Shown here piece after piece: positions 11,633 through 20,059 of a stretch of DNA of 64,000 bases (position 1 is its first letter; every line of letters starts with the position of its first letter). The translations under genes and the position numbers were made by a program. The notes beneath the pieces are model-generated. The model was not told the origin of the DNA. It saw only the letters and a list, made by a program, of their open reading frames with translations, and ran no database searches. Origin of the DNA: Ferrovum sp. PN-J185 (lineage in GTDB: Bacteria; Pseudomonadota; Gammaproteobacteria; Burkholderiales; Ferrovaceae). Location: contig NZ_LQZA01000001.1 of assembly GCF_001581925.1 (NCBI RefSeq), positions 558,001 through 622,000 on the forward strand, read 5' to 3'.

Positions 11633-12919
11633 ATGACGCTTAAGAAAAAAACATTTGAAGAAGGTGAAGAGGCAATATTTGATGACGCTGTAATTTACAA
11701 GCGTGGAGAGTATTGGCAATTCCGAATGTGGCTTACCAAAGAGCACAAATACGCCCGATTTAGTTTAAAAACCCGAAATAAGAGTACGGCAATCGATAAG
11801 GCTAAGCTGCACTATCACGAGCTTAAAGCTGGCGAACTTGCCGGGAAAAAGTATTTTTCACTCACAACTAAAATTGGCGTAGAAAAGTATCTTGAAAGTC
11901 GTGAGAAAGAAATAGGGCAGCCTAATGGCATTGTTAAAGGCCGTTATGGAACTATCAAGACGCACCTTGAGCATTGGCTTAATTTTATTGGTCGCGATGT
12001 AAAGCTGAAAGAACTTGAGCGGACGGACGGTGAGGATTACCTAATTAATCGCACAAAAGGTAAAAAGAAATTACAGGTAAGTACAACTACGATTGCAAAC
12101 GAGCAGTCCACAGTCAATGCAATGATGAAGTGGCTATACAAACGTGGTGAAACGTATATTGACAGTTTTGACTTTAAGAAACTTCCACGCATAGATACGG
12201 GTGATGAAGCTAACCGTAGAAACACATTTACAGATTACGAATTTGATGAAATAACAATTGCTTTGAGGGCCTACATAGCCGAAGCTGAGAAAGACCTAGA
12301 AAATAAAGAGAATCTAACTAAAGCTATTACTGGCTATTACCTAGGTGTTTCTTTGATGTCAGGTATGCGTCGTGGAGAGCAGATGCAGCTTACATGGGCT
12401 GATGTTAAGGATATGGAGCATAAAAGGGCTAGAACCAAAGAATTTGATCTTGTAAAAATAACTGTTCGGGGCGTTACAAGTAAAACAGGAAAGACCAGAA
12501 GATTTGCGGTTAAAGATTCAGAAAGGTATTTGGAAAGACTTTTCAAGCTCGTACATAAACTGCATTTTAAAAAAGCAAATGACACTGAAGCGAAAGCAAT
12601 GTTGTCTGACTATCTAGTTTTTAGTAATAACGGTACCAGTCAAATTTCACCTCGAGCAATTGGATATCATTTCGATAAAATCTTAGAAATTGCGAAAATC
12701 AACAGGCAAGACCGTGATTTAGTGCCTTATAGCTGTAGGCATTATTTTATTACCAAACGTATGAATAGTAATGTGCCAATTACTGCAATTGCTGAGATGT
12801 GCGGAACTTCTATTGCCCAAATAGAACGCACTTACTATCACACTACAGATGAAAAAATGGTCAGTAATGCATTGGCAGACTACACTGTTAAAGATGGTAT
12901 GTATGTGCAAAAGCAATAA
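11633..12919 (+). CDS. int: Tyrosine-type site-specific integrase
   Basis: Probable integrase that moves the island in and out of guaA. It has 428 residues: an N-terminal AP2/arm-binding-like region (YWQFRMWLTKEHKYARFSLKTRN), a SAM-like core-binding domain, then the catalytic domain. The first catalytic Arg is in MSGMRRGEQMQLTW, the second in YSCRHYFITKR, and the nucleophilic Tyr in IERTYYH. The first His of the HxxR box is Tyr, and the LGH box reads CGT, substitutions that some integrases carry. ATG 11633 follows attL by 164 bp, and the gene points into the island. Confidence 0.9.
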   Translation: MTLKKKTFEEGEEAIFDDAVIYKRGEYWQFRMWLTKEHKYARFSLKTRNKSTAIDKAKLHYHELKAGELAGKKYFSLTTKIGVEKYLESREKEIGQPNGIVKGRYGTIKTHLEHWLNFIGRDVKLKELERTDGEDYLINRTKGKKKLQVSTTTIANEQSTVNAMMKWLYKRGETYIDSFDFKKLPRIDTGDEANRRNTFTDYEFDEITIALRAYIAEAEKDLENKENLTKAITGYYLGVSLMSGMRRGEQMQLTWADVKDMEHKRARTKEFDLVKITVRGVTSKTGKTRRFAVKDSERYLERLFKLVHKLHFKKANDTEAKAMLSDYLVFSNNGTSQISPRAIGYHFDKILEIAKINRQDRDLVPYSCRHYFITKRMNSNVPITAIAEMCGTSIAQIERTYYHTTDEKMVSNALADYTVKDGMYVQKQ

Positions 12920-12923
12920 GCTT

Positions 12924-13493
12924 TCAAACTAATTCAACAGCGTTACGCAGCACACCCGGACGTAAATCAATATAACGTTGTGTTGTCGCCATATTTGCAT
13001 GTCCTGCAAGTGCCATCATTACGCGAACACTCACGCCTTTTTCAGCTAGGTTAGTAAGAAAGCCTCTGCGACCACTGTGGCTGCTACAGCCGTCCATTCC
13101 AGCCTGCTTATAAATGCCGTTAACAACTTGGGTAAGTGAATTGGCTGTAAACGCTGCACTGCGTTGTGTGGCAAAAAGGGCTTGCTTTGGATCACGAACG
13201 CGAACTGTGCTGATATAGCTTGCAATCTCAGCTTGCATACGTTCGTTAAGCAATACGCTACGACTACGGTTGCCCTTTGTTTGAGCAGCTGTAAGGTTAA
13301 TTTCATCACGCACAGTGCCATCGCTTGCAAGCACATCGCAAACACGCACAGCAGCAACTTCACCAATACGCATTCCTGCCAAGTGCGTAAGCAGCAGGAT
13401 CACCCGATTGCGTTTTGCGTTTTTTGTTTTGTTCACAAAATCCAGCAAACGTTGCAGTTCGCGTTCGTTAAGTGTTTTAGCTTGCTTGGTCAT
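12924..13493 (-). CDS. Short tyrosine recombinase, catalytic domain only
   Basis: A 189-residue product from ATG 13493 (MTKQAKTLNERELQRLLDF), chosen because GGAAAAG lies just upstream; an upstream in-frame start at 13550 is possible. All catalytic boxes are present: Arg in LAGMRIGEVAAV, HSGRRGFLTNLAEKG (HxxR), LAGHANMATTQRYID (LGH-like and Tyr). The N-terminal SAM-like core-binding domain is almost absent. It converges on the larger integrase with only 4 bp between stop codons. It could be a second recombinase, a resolvase or a remnant that still looks intact; which is unknown. Confidence 0.82.
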   Translation of the reverse strand: MTKQAKTLNERELQRLLDFVNKTKNAKRNRVILLLTHLAGMRIGEVAAVRVCDVLASDGTVRDEINLTAAQTKGNRSRSVLLNERMQAEIASYISTVRVRDPKQALFATQRSAAFTANSLTQVVNGIYKQAGMDGCSSHSGRRGFLTNLAEKGVSVRVMMALAGHANMATTQRYIDLRPGVLRNAVELV

Positions 13494-13604
13494 TTGTCTT
13501 TTCCGCTTTGATATTGAAACAGTGCTATTAGTATGTTTTCGTATGTTCAAAATTCCTACCCCTTTTTTGCCTTTTTTTGCCTCAATAAAATCAACGACTT
13601 AGCT

Positions 13605-13769
13605 GCACTGAGCATGTTTTGTGTAATTTATGCTCAGTGCTATTTAGCTGCGTTTCGTGGCACAAATGCCACGGCTAGACGAAGATTTGCGTACAAGCCC
13701 TACACAGCGTTTTAAGCAAAAGTGCTGGTGCATGTAGCTCTGCGTGGCAATACGCCGCTTGTAGGGCTT
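13605..13769. other. Cluster of three hairpins in a 450-bp non-coding stretch
   Basis: The gap 13494-13991 has no convincing gene. It holds three perfect inverted repeats: GCACTGAGCAT (13605-13615) with ATGCTCAGTGC (13630-13640); CGTGGC (13656-13661) with GCCACG (13668-13673); and AAGCCCTACA (13695-13704) with TGTAGGGCTT (13760-13769). None is followed by a T-run, so they are not simple terminators. They could be recombinase sites, a structured RNA or a transfer-type origin. Confidence 0.5.
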
Positions 13770-13952
13770 TAAAAGCATTGCAGCTCACCGAAAAAGGCTG
13801 TGCAAGTCAAAAAATTCAGCTGCGTAAAAAGTTGCTGGGCAGTACTTACGCTTTCAAGATGATGATTTTTAACCCCTGACCACCATGGGCAGCAGCTATG
13901 ACAGCTTGCAGCTCAGTTTGATAAAAAAGACTTTCCATAAACATGCCACTTG

Positions 13953-13980
13953 GGTTACATTGGATACACATTGTGTAACC
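13953..13980. promoter_or_regulatory. Palindromic operator before the RHH gene
   Basis: GGTTACA (13953-13959) and TGTAACC (13974-13980) form a perfect 7-bp inverted repeat ending 11 bp before the RHH start codon. It encloses a GATACA/ACATTGTG segment that could be the -10 region. Position and symmetry suggest autoregulation by the RHH protein. Confidence 0.5.
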
Positions 13981-13991
13981 GAGAGAATGAC

Positions 13992-14177
13992 ATGAAAGAT
14001 GCTGGAATGCGTATTCGTCTAGAGCCTGAGCTACGGGATGCGTTCATGTCTGCATGTCATCAGAAGGATGTTCCAGCAGCACAAGTGCTTCGGGAGTTTA
14101 TGAAGGACTTTGTCAAGCATGTGGACACAGCACAAAGCTCTAAGAAACAGCAAAAAAAGTCGAAGGCACAGGGCTAA
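13992..14177 (+). CDS. Ribbon-helix-helix regulator (Arc/CopG-like)
   Basis: A 61-residue protein from ATG 13992 with one ribbon-helix-helix domain: the strand MRIRLEPELRDAFMSAC, a turn, then the helix AAQVLREFMKDFVKHV, and a lysine-rich tail. Such proteins bind DNA as dimers and usually repress their own operon. A palindrome lies 11 bp upstream and the helicase gene starts 3 bp downstream, so it probably controls the whole helicase-DUF4391-mod-res run. An in-frame upstream start (13950) would place the palindrome inside the coding region and is less likely. Confidence 0.75.
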   Translation: MKDAGMRIRLEPELRDAFMSACHQKDVPAAQVLREFMKDFVKHVDTAQSSKKQQKKSKAQG

Positions 14178-14180
14178 GCC

Positions 14181-17100
14181 ATGGAGCTACTAGACAACAT
14201 CAATCACCTGTTAGGTGACGACCTTAAAGGCACGCTCAAGCCTGCATCCCGTCTCAAGGTAGCAGCTTCGTGCTTCTCCATGTATGCATACGAAGCTTTG
14301 AAGACTGAGCTTGAAAAGATCGACTCACTCCAATTCATCTTTACAGCCCCAACGTTTACAGCCGATGAAGTTACTGACAAGGTAACCAAGGAGCGTCGAG
14401 AGTTTCACATACCTAAGCTTGATCGTGAGAAGAGTCTTTACGGTACAGAATTTGAGATACAGCTTCGCAACAAACTGACTCAGAGAGCAATAGCCAAGGA
14501 ATGTGCTAACTGGTTACGTCGTAAAGCTACGTTTAAGTCAAACAAGTCTAGAGCACCCATGCAGCAGTTTGCATGTGTGCAGTCAGAGGGCTTAGACACT
14601 GCCTACATGCCACTGCATGGTTTTACAGCCGTTGACCTTGGCTATCAGCAAGGCAATGCCGTTTCGAACCTAGTAAACAAGATGGACGACAAGTCCTTTA
14701 CAAGTACCTACTTGACGTTGTTTGAACAGATATGGAATGACACGGACAAGCTTGAAGATGTGACAACGCAGATTTGCGACCACATTGCGTCTGTGTATCA
14801 AGAAAACTCGCCTGAACGCATCTACTTTTTGATGCTCTACAACATATTCAACGAGTTTCTCGAAGACCTTGATGAAGATGTGCTGCCTAATGATCGAACA
14901 GGCTACCAAGAGACGCAGATATGGAAGAAGCTGTTCAACTTTCAAAAAGATGCTGCAACAGGGATCATTAACAAGCTAGAGACATACAACGGATGCATTC
15001 TTGCGGACAGCGTTGGACTTGGCAAAACGTTCACGGCTCTGGCGGTCGTTAAGTACTACGAGCTTCGGAACAAGTCTGTTCTTGTCTTGTGTCCTAAGAA
15101 GTTGGCTGATAACTGGCTGAACTACAACCGCAACCTTAAGACAAACATCTTTTCTCAAGACCGCTTTAACTACGATGTTCTTGCTCACACTGATTTGAGT
15201 AGAACTTCGGGCGAGTCTTTTGGTACGCCGTTGAATCGAATTAATTGGGGCAACTACGATCTTGTGGTGATCGACGAGTCACACAACTTCCGTAACAACG
15301 ACGCATACAAGGACAAAGAGACACGCTATCAAAAGCTGATGAATCAAGTTATTCGCCAAGGCGTAAAGACTAAGGTGTTGATGTTGTCAGCCACACCCGT
15401 GAATAACCGTTTCACTGATTTACGTAATCAGCTCGCATTAGCGTATGAAGGTGACTCAGAAAATCTAACCAAACGCTTGCGGACAGGTAAGTCAGTGGAA
15501 GATATTTTCCGCAATGCTCAGCTTGCATTCAATCGTTGGGCAAAGCTTCCACCTGAAGAGCGTACAGCACGAGCAATTCTTGATTCGCTGGACTTTGATT
15601 TTTTTGAACTGCTAGATAGTGTGACCATTGCACGTTCTAGAAAGCACATACAGACGTTCTACGATACGACTGACATTGGCAAGTTCCCTGAGCGTCGTAA
15701 GCCACTTTCATTTAATTGCAAACTCACACACAGAACAGATGTGATGAGCTTCAATGAGATTTTTGAACAGCTTAGCCTCTTGAAGTTGTCTGTATACGCA
15801 CCTGTTAGCTACATCCTGCCGAGTCGCCTTAAAAAGTACGAGGACATGTATGACACGCAGGTTGAGGGCAATCGAGGAAAGTTAAGACAGCTAGACCGTG
15901 AGAAGAGTCTGCAAGCGTTGATGACCGTTAACTTGCTCAAGCGATTGGAAAGTTCTGTAGAGTCGTTCAGGTTAACTCTTCAAAGCCTTAAGAACAATCA
16001 CAGCAGTACTTTGCAAAAGATTGCTGCATTCGATCAAGGCAGTACAGCTACTTCAGTAAGTGATTGGACGGACAAGGTTGAAACGCTTGAGGCTGACGAA
16101 GATGATGTTCCTCTTCTAAGTGATGATGAAATTGGCAGCAAGGTAAAGATTAATCTTGCCGACATGGACTTGCCGTCGTGGAAACACGATCTTGAAGTTG
16201 ACATGCAGATCATTGATGCTCTGTTAACTTCAATGAAAAAAATAACGCCTGCCGATGACGCTAAGTTGCAGCACCTTAAAGACCTGATCTTTAAGAAAAT
16301 CGACAACCCAATAAATGCTGGCAACAAAAAAGTATTGATCTTCACGGCTTTTGCTGACACAGCCAACTACCTTTATGAGCAGCTTGCTCCTATGCTTCTA
16401 AGCGAAAAGGGCTTGAACAGTGCTCGTGTGACTGGTAAGGATGCACCAAAGTCCACGTTGAAAAGGAGCTATGACTTTCAAGAGTTGCTTACCTTGTTCT
16501 CCCCAAGATCCAAAGAGAAAATGTGTGTCCTGCCGAACGAGTCAGCCGACATTGACATACTTGTAGGTACTGACTGCATATCTGAAGGTCAAAACCTTCA
16601 GGACTGCGATTTCTTGGTGAACTATGACATTCACTGGAATCCCGTTCGCATCATCCAACGCTTTGGTCGAGTTGATCGAATCGGATCGCAAAATGACAGC
16701 ATCCAGCTTGCTAACTACTGGCCTGACATATCTCTTGATGAGTACATTAATCTGAAGGAGCGTGTCGAAAGTCGGATGATGATTGCTGACGTGACAGCTA
16801 CGGGCGATGACAACGTACTAAGTTCGCAAGCTAATGATGTTGCTTATCGAAAAGAACAGCTGAGAAAACTGCAAGAAGAGGTGATTGAGCTTGAGGATTT
16901 AAAAACAGGCGTGTCGATCACCGATTTGGGGTTGAACGACTTCCGCATGGACTTGTTGAACTACGTAAAGACAAACGGTGACTTAGCAGGCTTACCAAAT
17001 GGTATGCATGCCGTCATTGCCGCTAAACCAGAGCAAGGGCTACCTGCTGGAGCAATCTTTACACTCCGTAATCGTAACGAAAGCGTCAACATCAATCAGC

Positions 17101-17453
17101 ATAATCGTCTGCACCCGTACTACCTTGTGTACGTAGGCAAGGACGGCAATGTTGTGGCTAACCATACGGAAGTAAAGCCACTGCTTGATTTGGTAAGAAG
17201 TAGCTGCAAAGGTCAGGTTGAGCCAGTACTAGATGCTTGCAGGCGATTTAATGATGAAACAGCCGATGGTCGCAAGATGCAAGGGCACTCTGAACTTCTA
17301 AGTAAAGCGATCAAGTCGATGATTGACGTGAAGGAAGAGAAGGACTTAGATAGCTTGTTTTCAAGTGGCAAGACAACAGCGTTAGTCAACACGATTGCGG
17401 GACTTGATGAGTTTGAGCTTATTTCCTTCATTGTTGTGCAGGAAGTTAAATGA
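14181..17453 (+). CDS. SNF2/HepA-like helicase of a defence-type cluster
   Basis: A 1090-residue SF2 helicase. Residues 1-250 form an N-terminal domain whose start (SRLKVAASCFSMYAYEAL..LQFIFTAP) resembles a PLD-like fold, without a visible HKD motif. The ATPase follows: Walker A DSVGLGKT at 276-283, DESH at 365-368, MLSATPVNN. The C-terminal helicase lobe has KVLIFTAFADTANYL, LVGTDCISEGQNLQ and RIIQRFGRVDRIGSQ (motif VI). It overlaps the DUF4391 gene by 4 bp (ATGA). The role is presumably DNA translocation in restriction of foreign DNA; that is inference from neighbours. Confidence 0.85.
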   Translation: MELLDNINHLLGDDLKGTLKPASRLKVAASCFSMYAYEALKTELEKIDSLQFIFTAPTFTADEVTDKVTKERREFHIPKLDREKSLYGTEFEIQLRNKLTQRAIAKECANWLRRKATFKSNKSRAPMQQFACVQSEGLDTAYMPLHGFTAVDLGYQQGNAVSNLVNKMDDKSFTSTYLTLFEQIWNDTDKLEDVTTQICDHIASVYQENSPERIYFLMLYNIFNEFLEDLDEDVLPNDRTGYQETQIWKKLFNFQKDAATGIINKLETYNGCILADSVGLGKTFTALAVVKYYELRNKSVLVLCPKKLADNWLNYNRNLKTNIFSQDRFNYDVLAHTDLSRTSGESFGTPLNRINWGNYDLVVIDESHNFRNNDAYKDKETRYQKLMNQVIRQGVKTKVLMLSATPVNNRFTDLRNQLALAYEGDSENLTKRLRTGKSVEDIFRNAQLAFNRWAKLPPEERTARAILDSLDFDFFELLDSVTIARSRKHIQTFYDTTDIGKFPERRKPLSFNCKLTHRTDVMSFNEIFEQLSLLKLSVYAPVSYILPSRLKKYEDMYDTQVEGNRGKLRQLDREKSLQALMTVNLLKRLESSVESFRLTLQSLKNNHSSTLQKIAAFDQGSTATSVSDWTDKVETLEADEDDVPLLSDDEIGSKVKINLADMDLPSWKHDLEVDMQIIDALLTSMKKITPADDAKLQHLKDLIFKKIDNPINAGNKKVLIFTAFADTANYLYEQLAPMLLSEKGLNSARVTGKDAPKSTLKRSYDFQELLTLFSPRSKEKMCVLPNESADIDILVGTDCISEGQNLQDCDFLVNYDIHWNPVRIIQRFGRVDRIGSQNDSIQLANYWPDISLDEYINLKERVESRMMIADVTATGDDNVLSSQANDVAYRKEQLRKLQEEVIELEDLKTGVSITDLGLNDFRMDLLNYVKTNGDLAGLPNGMHAVIAAKPEQGLPAGAIFTLRNRNESVNINQHNRLHPYYLVYVGKDGNVVANHTEVKPLLDLVRSSCKGQVEPVLDACRRFNDETADGRKMQGHSELLSKAIKSMIDVKEEKDLDSLFSSGKTTALVNTIAGLDEFELISFIVVQEVK

Positions 17454-18115
17454 CAAGCACGTTATTTAACTTTCCTAAGCAAGCGTATTTTGGGCGAGTT
17501 ATCCCAAAAACCAAGTTTTATGAACATGGATCACTGACAAGAAAGCTAAAAGATCTGTTTGTAAAACAGGTTGAGCAGATAGTTTGGCTCTACAAGCTAG
17601 CACCTGAAACAATAAATCTACCGTCTACTGAAGGTGTGCCCGAGCTACAAGTTTTCAAGGTTGTACTCAAAGGAGTCGATCTTGGCGATGATGTACTTCG
17701 ATGTATAGATCAGGCCGTGATGTTTCCGGTTCTATTTGAAGTTGAAAGCGGTGACAAGGTTAGATTAGTCGCTGCCTATAAGCGGAAGAGTAATTCAGCT
17801 GATGGCAAATGGGTGCTTACTGATTACTACTCAACTGAATGGTTGGCAGTTGATAGTCAAAGGGTTGATTTGCAATATTCACTTAGTCTCGCTTCAATTT
17901 ACGAACAGGTCTTGCAGGCATTAAGTCCCATCGAACCAAGACGAGGTGAGGGCGTAGATGCATTATTTGAAAGAAATGAAGAATTTAAAAAGAATACTAA
18001 TGAATTGATGAAAATTGAATCAAAGTTAAAACAAGAGAAGCAATTCAATAAAAGAGTGGAGCTTAATGCTTCACTTCGTGAAATAAAGAATTTAATTGAG
18101 CAATTAACTGCTTAA
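17450..18115 (+). CDS. DUF4391 family protein
   Basis: A 221-residue protein I recognise as DUF4391: the opening FPKQAYFGRVIPKTKFYEHG and the segment VEQIVWLYKLAPETINLPST are family hallmarks, followed by VLRCIDQAVMFPVLFEVE. The last 60 residues (ERNEEFKKNTNELMKIESKLKQEKQFNKR) are charged and heptad-like, probably a coiled coil. The biochemical function is unknown to me. It is coupled to the helicase by a 4-bp overlap and followed 21 bp later by mod, so it belongs to the same complex or pathway. Base composition becomes AT-rich in its last third. Confidence 0.78.
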   Translation: MTSTLFNFPKQAYFGRVIPKTKFYEHGSLTRKLKDLFVKQVEQIVWLYKLAPETINLPSTEGVPELQVFKVVLKGVDLGDDVLRCIDQAVMFPVLFEVESGDKVRLVAAYKRKSNSADGKWVLTDYYSTEWLAVDSQRVDLQYSLSLASIYEQVLQALSPIEPRRGEGVDALFERNEEFKKNTNELMKIESKLKQEKQFNKRVELNASLREIKNLIEQLTA

Positions 18116-18136
18116 TTTGAAACAGGAAGATATGAG

Positions 18137-20050
18137 ATGGAAAAAATGAAAATGCATTCAGCAAATATTACAGATCTAAATATTGAATCAATATTTAGAT
18201 TGTTTCCTAGTTGCGTCGTCGAAGCATTTGATAAAAACGGTAATTTATCAAAAAAAATAGACTTTGATTTATTGAAGCAAGAGTTATCTGCGGCAGTAGT
18301 TGATGGAATTACTGAGAGGTATCAGATTAACTGGCCAGGCAAGAGGGCGGCTCTTCTAACTGCTAATTCGCCAATCGCTAAAACTCTAAGGCCTTCGCGA
18401 GAGGAGAGCATTGGTTTTGATTCTACAAAAAATATTTTTATTGAAGGTGACAATCTTGATGTACTAAAAATGCTTCAAGAGACATATTTAGGGAAGGTGA
18501 AAATGATTTACATTGATCCTCCTTATAACACTGGCAATGATTTTGTGTACAAGGATAACTTTACGGAAGATCTGGAATTATATTTTGAACGATCAAATCA
18601 AGTGGATGCTGATGGCGGGAGATTGGTAAGTAATACCGAATCTAATGGCCGATTTCATTCTGATTGGCTTAATATGATTTATCCACGCTTAAAGTTGGCA
18701 CGTAATTTATTGAGGGATGATGGTGTTATTTGCATATCTATTGATGATAATGAGCAAGCAAACTTAAAAAAATTGTGTGATGAAATATTCGGCGAATCTA
18801 ATTTGGTTGGTGTTGTTGCTAAAAAATCCAAATTAACTAGCAATAGCGGAGAATTTTTCTCTCCTTCCCATGAATACATACTTGTATATGCTAAATCTAA
18901 GGAAGATTTAAATGGCTTTAGTGATCAAGAGTCTCAGGAAGACGAAGACTACATCAAACTATTTAAGCACGAAGACTCTTACAGCAAATACAATATAGTT
19001 GGACTTTATCAACCGTCTTTGACTTTAGAGCGAAGTAGGAATGCACGTTATTTCATTACATGTCCAGATGGATCGAAATGCATTCCACCTGAAAATAAAC
19101 GCTGGAGAGTAATTGAACCTTCATTTCATGAAATGGTTAGCAAAGATCTTGTTGTATTCAAAGAGACTAAAACTTCACCATTAATTGATGAAGATGGAAA
19201 GCAGTCAAAGTGGAATATCTATACAAAAATTTATCTAAAGGATAGGCTGGTTAGTGGTATGCGGCCTGTAACATTTTTAGATAGATACCCAAATTCAGAG
19301 GCGTCAAAAGATTTAATCAAACTTGATATTCCTTTTGACTTTTCAAAGCCAAAAAATCTAATCATTTGGCTGCAGAAAATATGTGGTGTAGATAATGATG
19401 ACATAGTCTTGGATTTTTTTGCTGGTTCGGGGACTACCGCACATGCTGTAATGCAATTAAATGCAGAGACAAATGGCAGTCGTCGCTTTATTTTGATTCA
19501 GATTCCTGAGCCATGCACCGAGAAAAGCGATGCTGCGAAAGCGGGATATAAATTTATAACTGACATTTCTAGGGAACGTATCCGTCGGGCGGGTAAGGCA
19601 ATTTTAGAAAGTGCACCTCTTATTGAATGGAGTAAAGATATCGGATTTCGCGTTCTAAAACTTGATGCATCTAATTTTTCAGAAATATATTACAACCCTG
19701 ATGCTGTTTCACAGGATTTGTTGAGTGAGCAAGAAGACAACGTTCGTAGTGATAGAACTGCTGAGGACTTGCTTTTTCAAGTGCTGCTCGATTGGGGTGT
19801 AGATCTTTCTTTACCAATTTCCAGCGAGATGATTCAAGGTAAGTCAGTATTTTTTGTGGATCAGAATGCACTTGTAGCTTGTTTTGACAAGCAGGGTGGT
19901 GTTGATGAAGACTTTGTTAAAGAGCTTGCAAAGCGTCAACCCTTGCGAGTTGTTTTCCGTGATGCTGGCTTTAAGTCCGATAGCGTGAAGATTAACGTCG
20001 AGCAAATCTTCAAGCTGCTTTCACCAAGCACAGAAGTTAAGTGCATCTAA
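18137..20050 (+). CDS. mod: Type III DNA adenine methyltransferase (Mod)
   Basis: A 637-residue beta-class N6-adenine methyltransferase. Catalytic motif IV is DPPYNTG at residues 127-133, and the AdoMet motif I is VLDFFAGSGTT near residue 430. The stretch between them, roughly residues 230-410, should hold the target recognition domain. Mod sets the recognition sequence and protects host DNA. The 5' two thirds are clearly more AT-rich (17 G/C in bases 18241-18300) than the 3' end (30 G/C in 19921-19980), which suggests recombination. It is followed after 9 bp by res. Confidence 0.93.
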   Translation: MEKMKMHSANITDLNIESIFRLFPSCVVEAFDKNGNLSKKIDFDLLKQELSAAVVDGITERYQINWPGKRAALLTANSPIAKTLRPSREESIGFDSTKNIFIEGDNLDVLKMLQETYLGKVKMIYIDPPYNTGNDFVYKDNFTEDLELYFERSNQVDADGGRLVSNTESNGRFHSDWLNMIYPRLKLARNLLRDDGVICISIDDNEQANLKKLCDEIFGESNLVGVVAKKSKLTSNSGEFFSPSHEYILVYAKSKEDLNGFSDQESQEDEDYIKLFKHEDSYSKYNIVGLYQPSLTLERSRNARYFITCPDGSKCIPPENKRWRVIEPSFHEMVSKDLVVFKETKTSPLIDEDGKQSKWNIYTKIYLKDRLVSGMRPVTFLDRYPNSEASKDLIKLDIPFDFSKPKNLIIWLQKICGVDNDDIVLDFFAGSGTTAHAVMQLNAETNGSRRFILIQIPEPCTEKSDAAKAGYKFITDISRERIRRAGKAILESAPLIEWSKDIGFRVLKLDASNFSEIYYNPDAVSQDLLSEQEDNVRSDRTAEDLLFQVLLDWGVDLSLPISSEMIQGKSVFFVDQNALVACFDKQGGVDEDFVKELAKRQPLRVVFRDAGFKSDSVKINVEQIFKLLSPSTEVKCI

Positions 20051-20059
20051 GGCCTGACG

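Noticed and set aside
13164-13715. Several 60-115 residue plus-strand frames near the short recombinase
   Set aside because: They are antisense to or overlap the recombinase and the hairpin cluster, and show no start context or family features.
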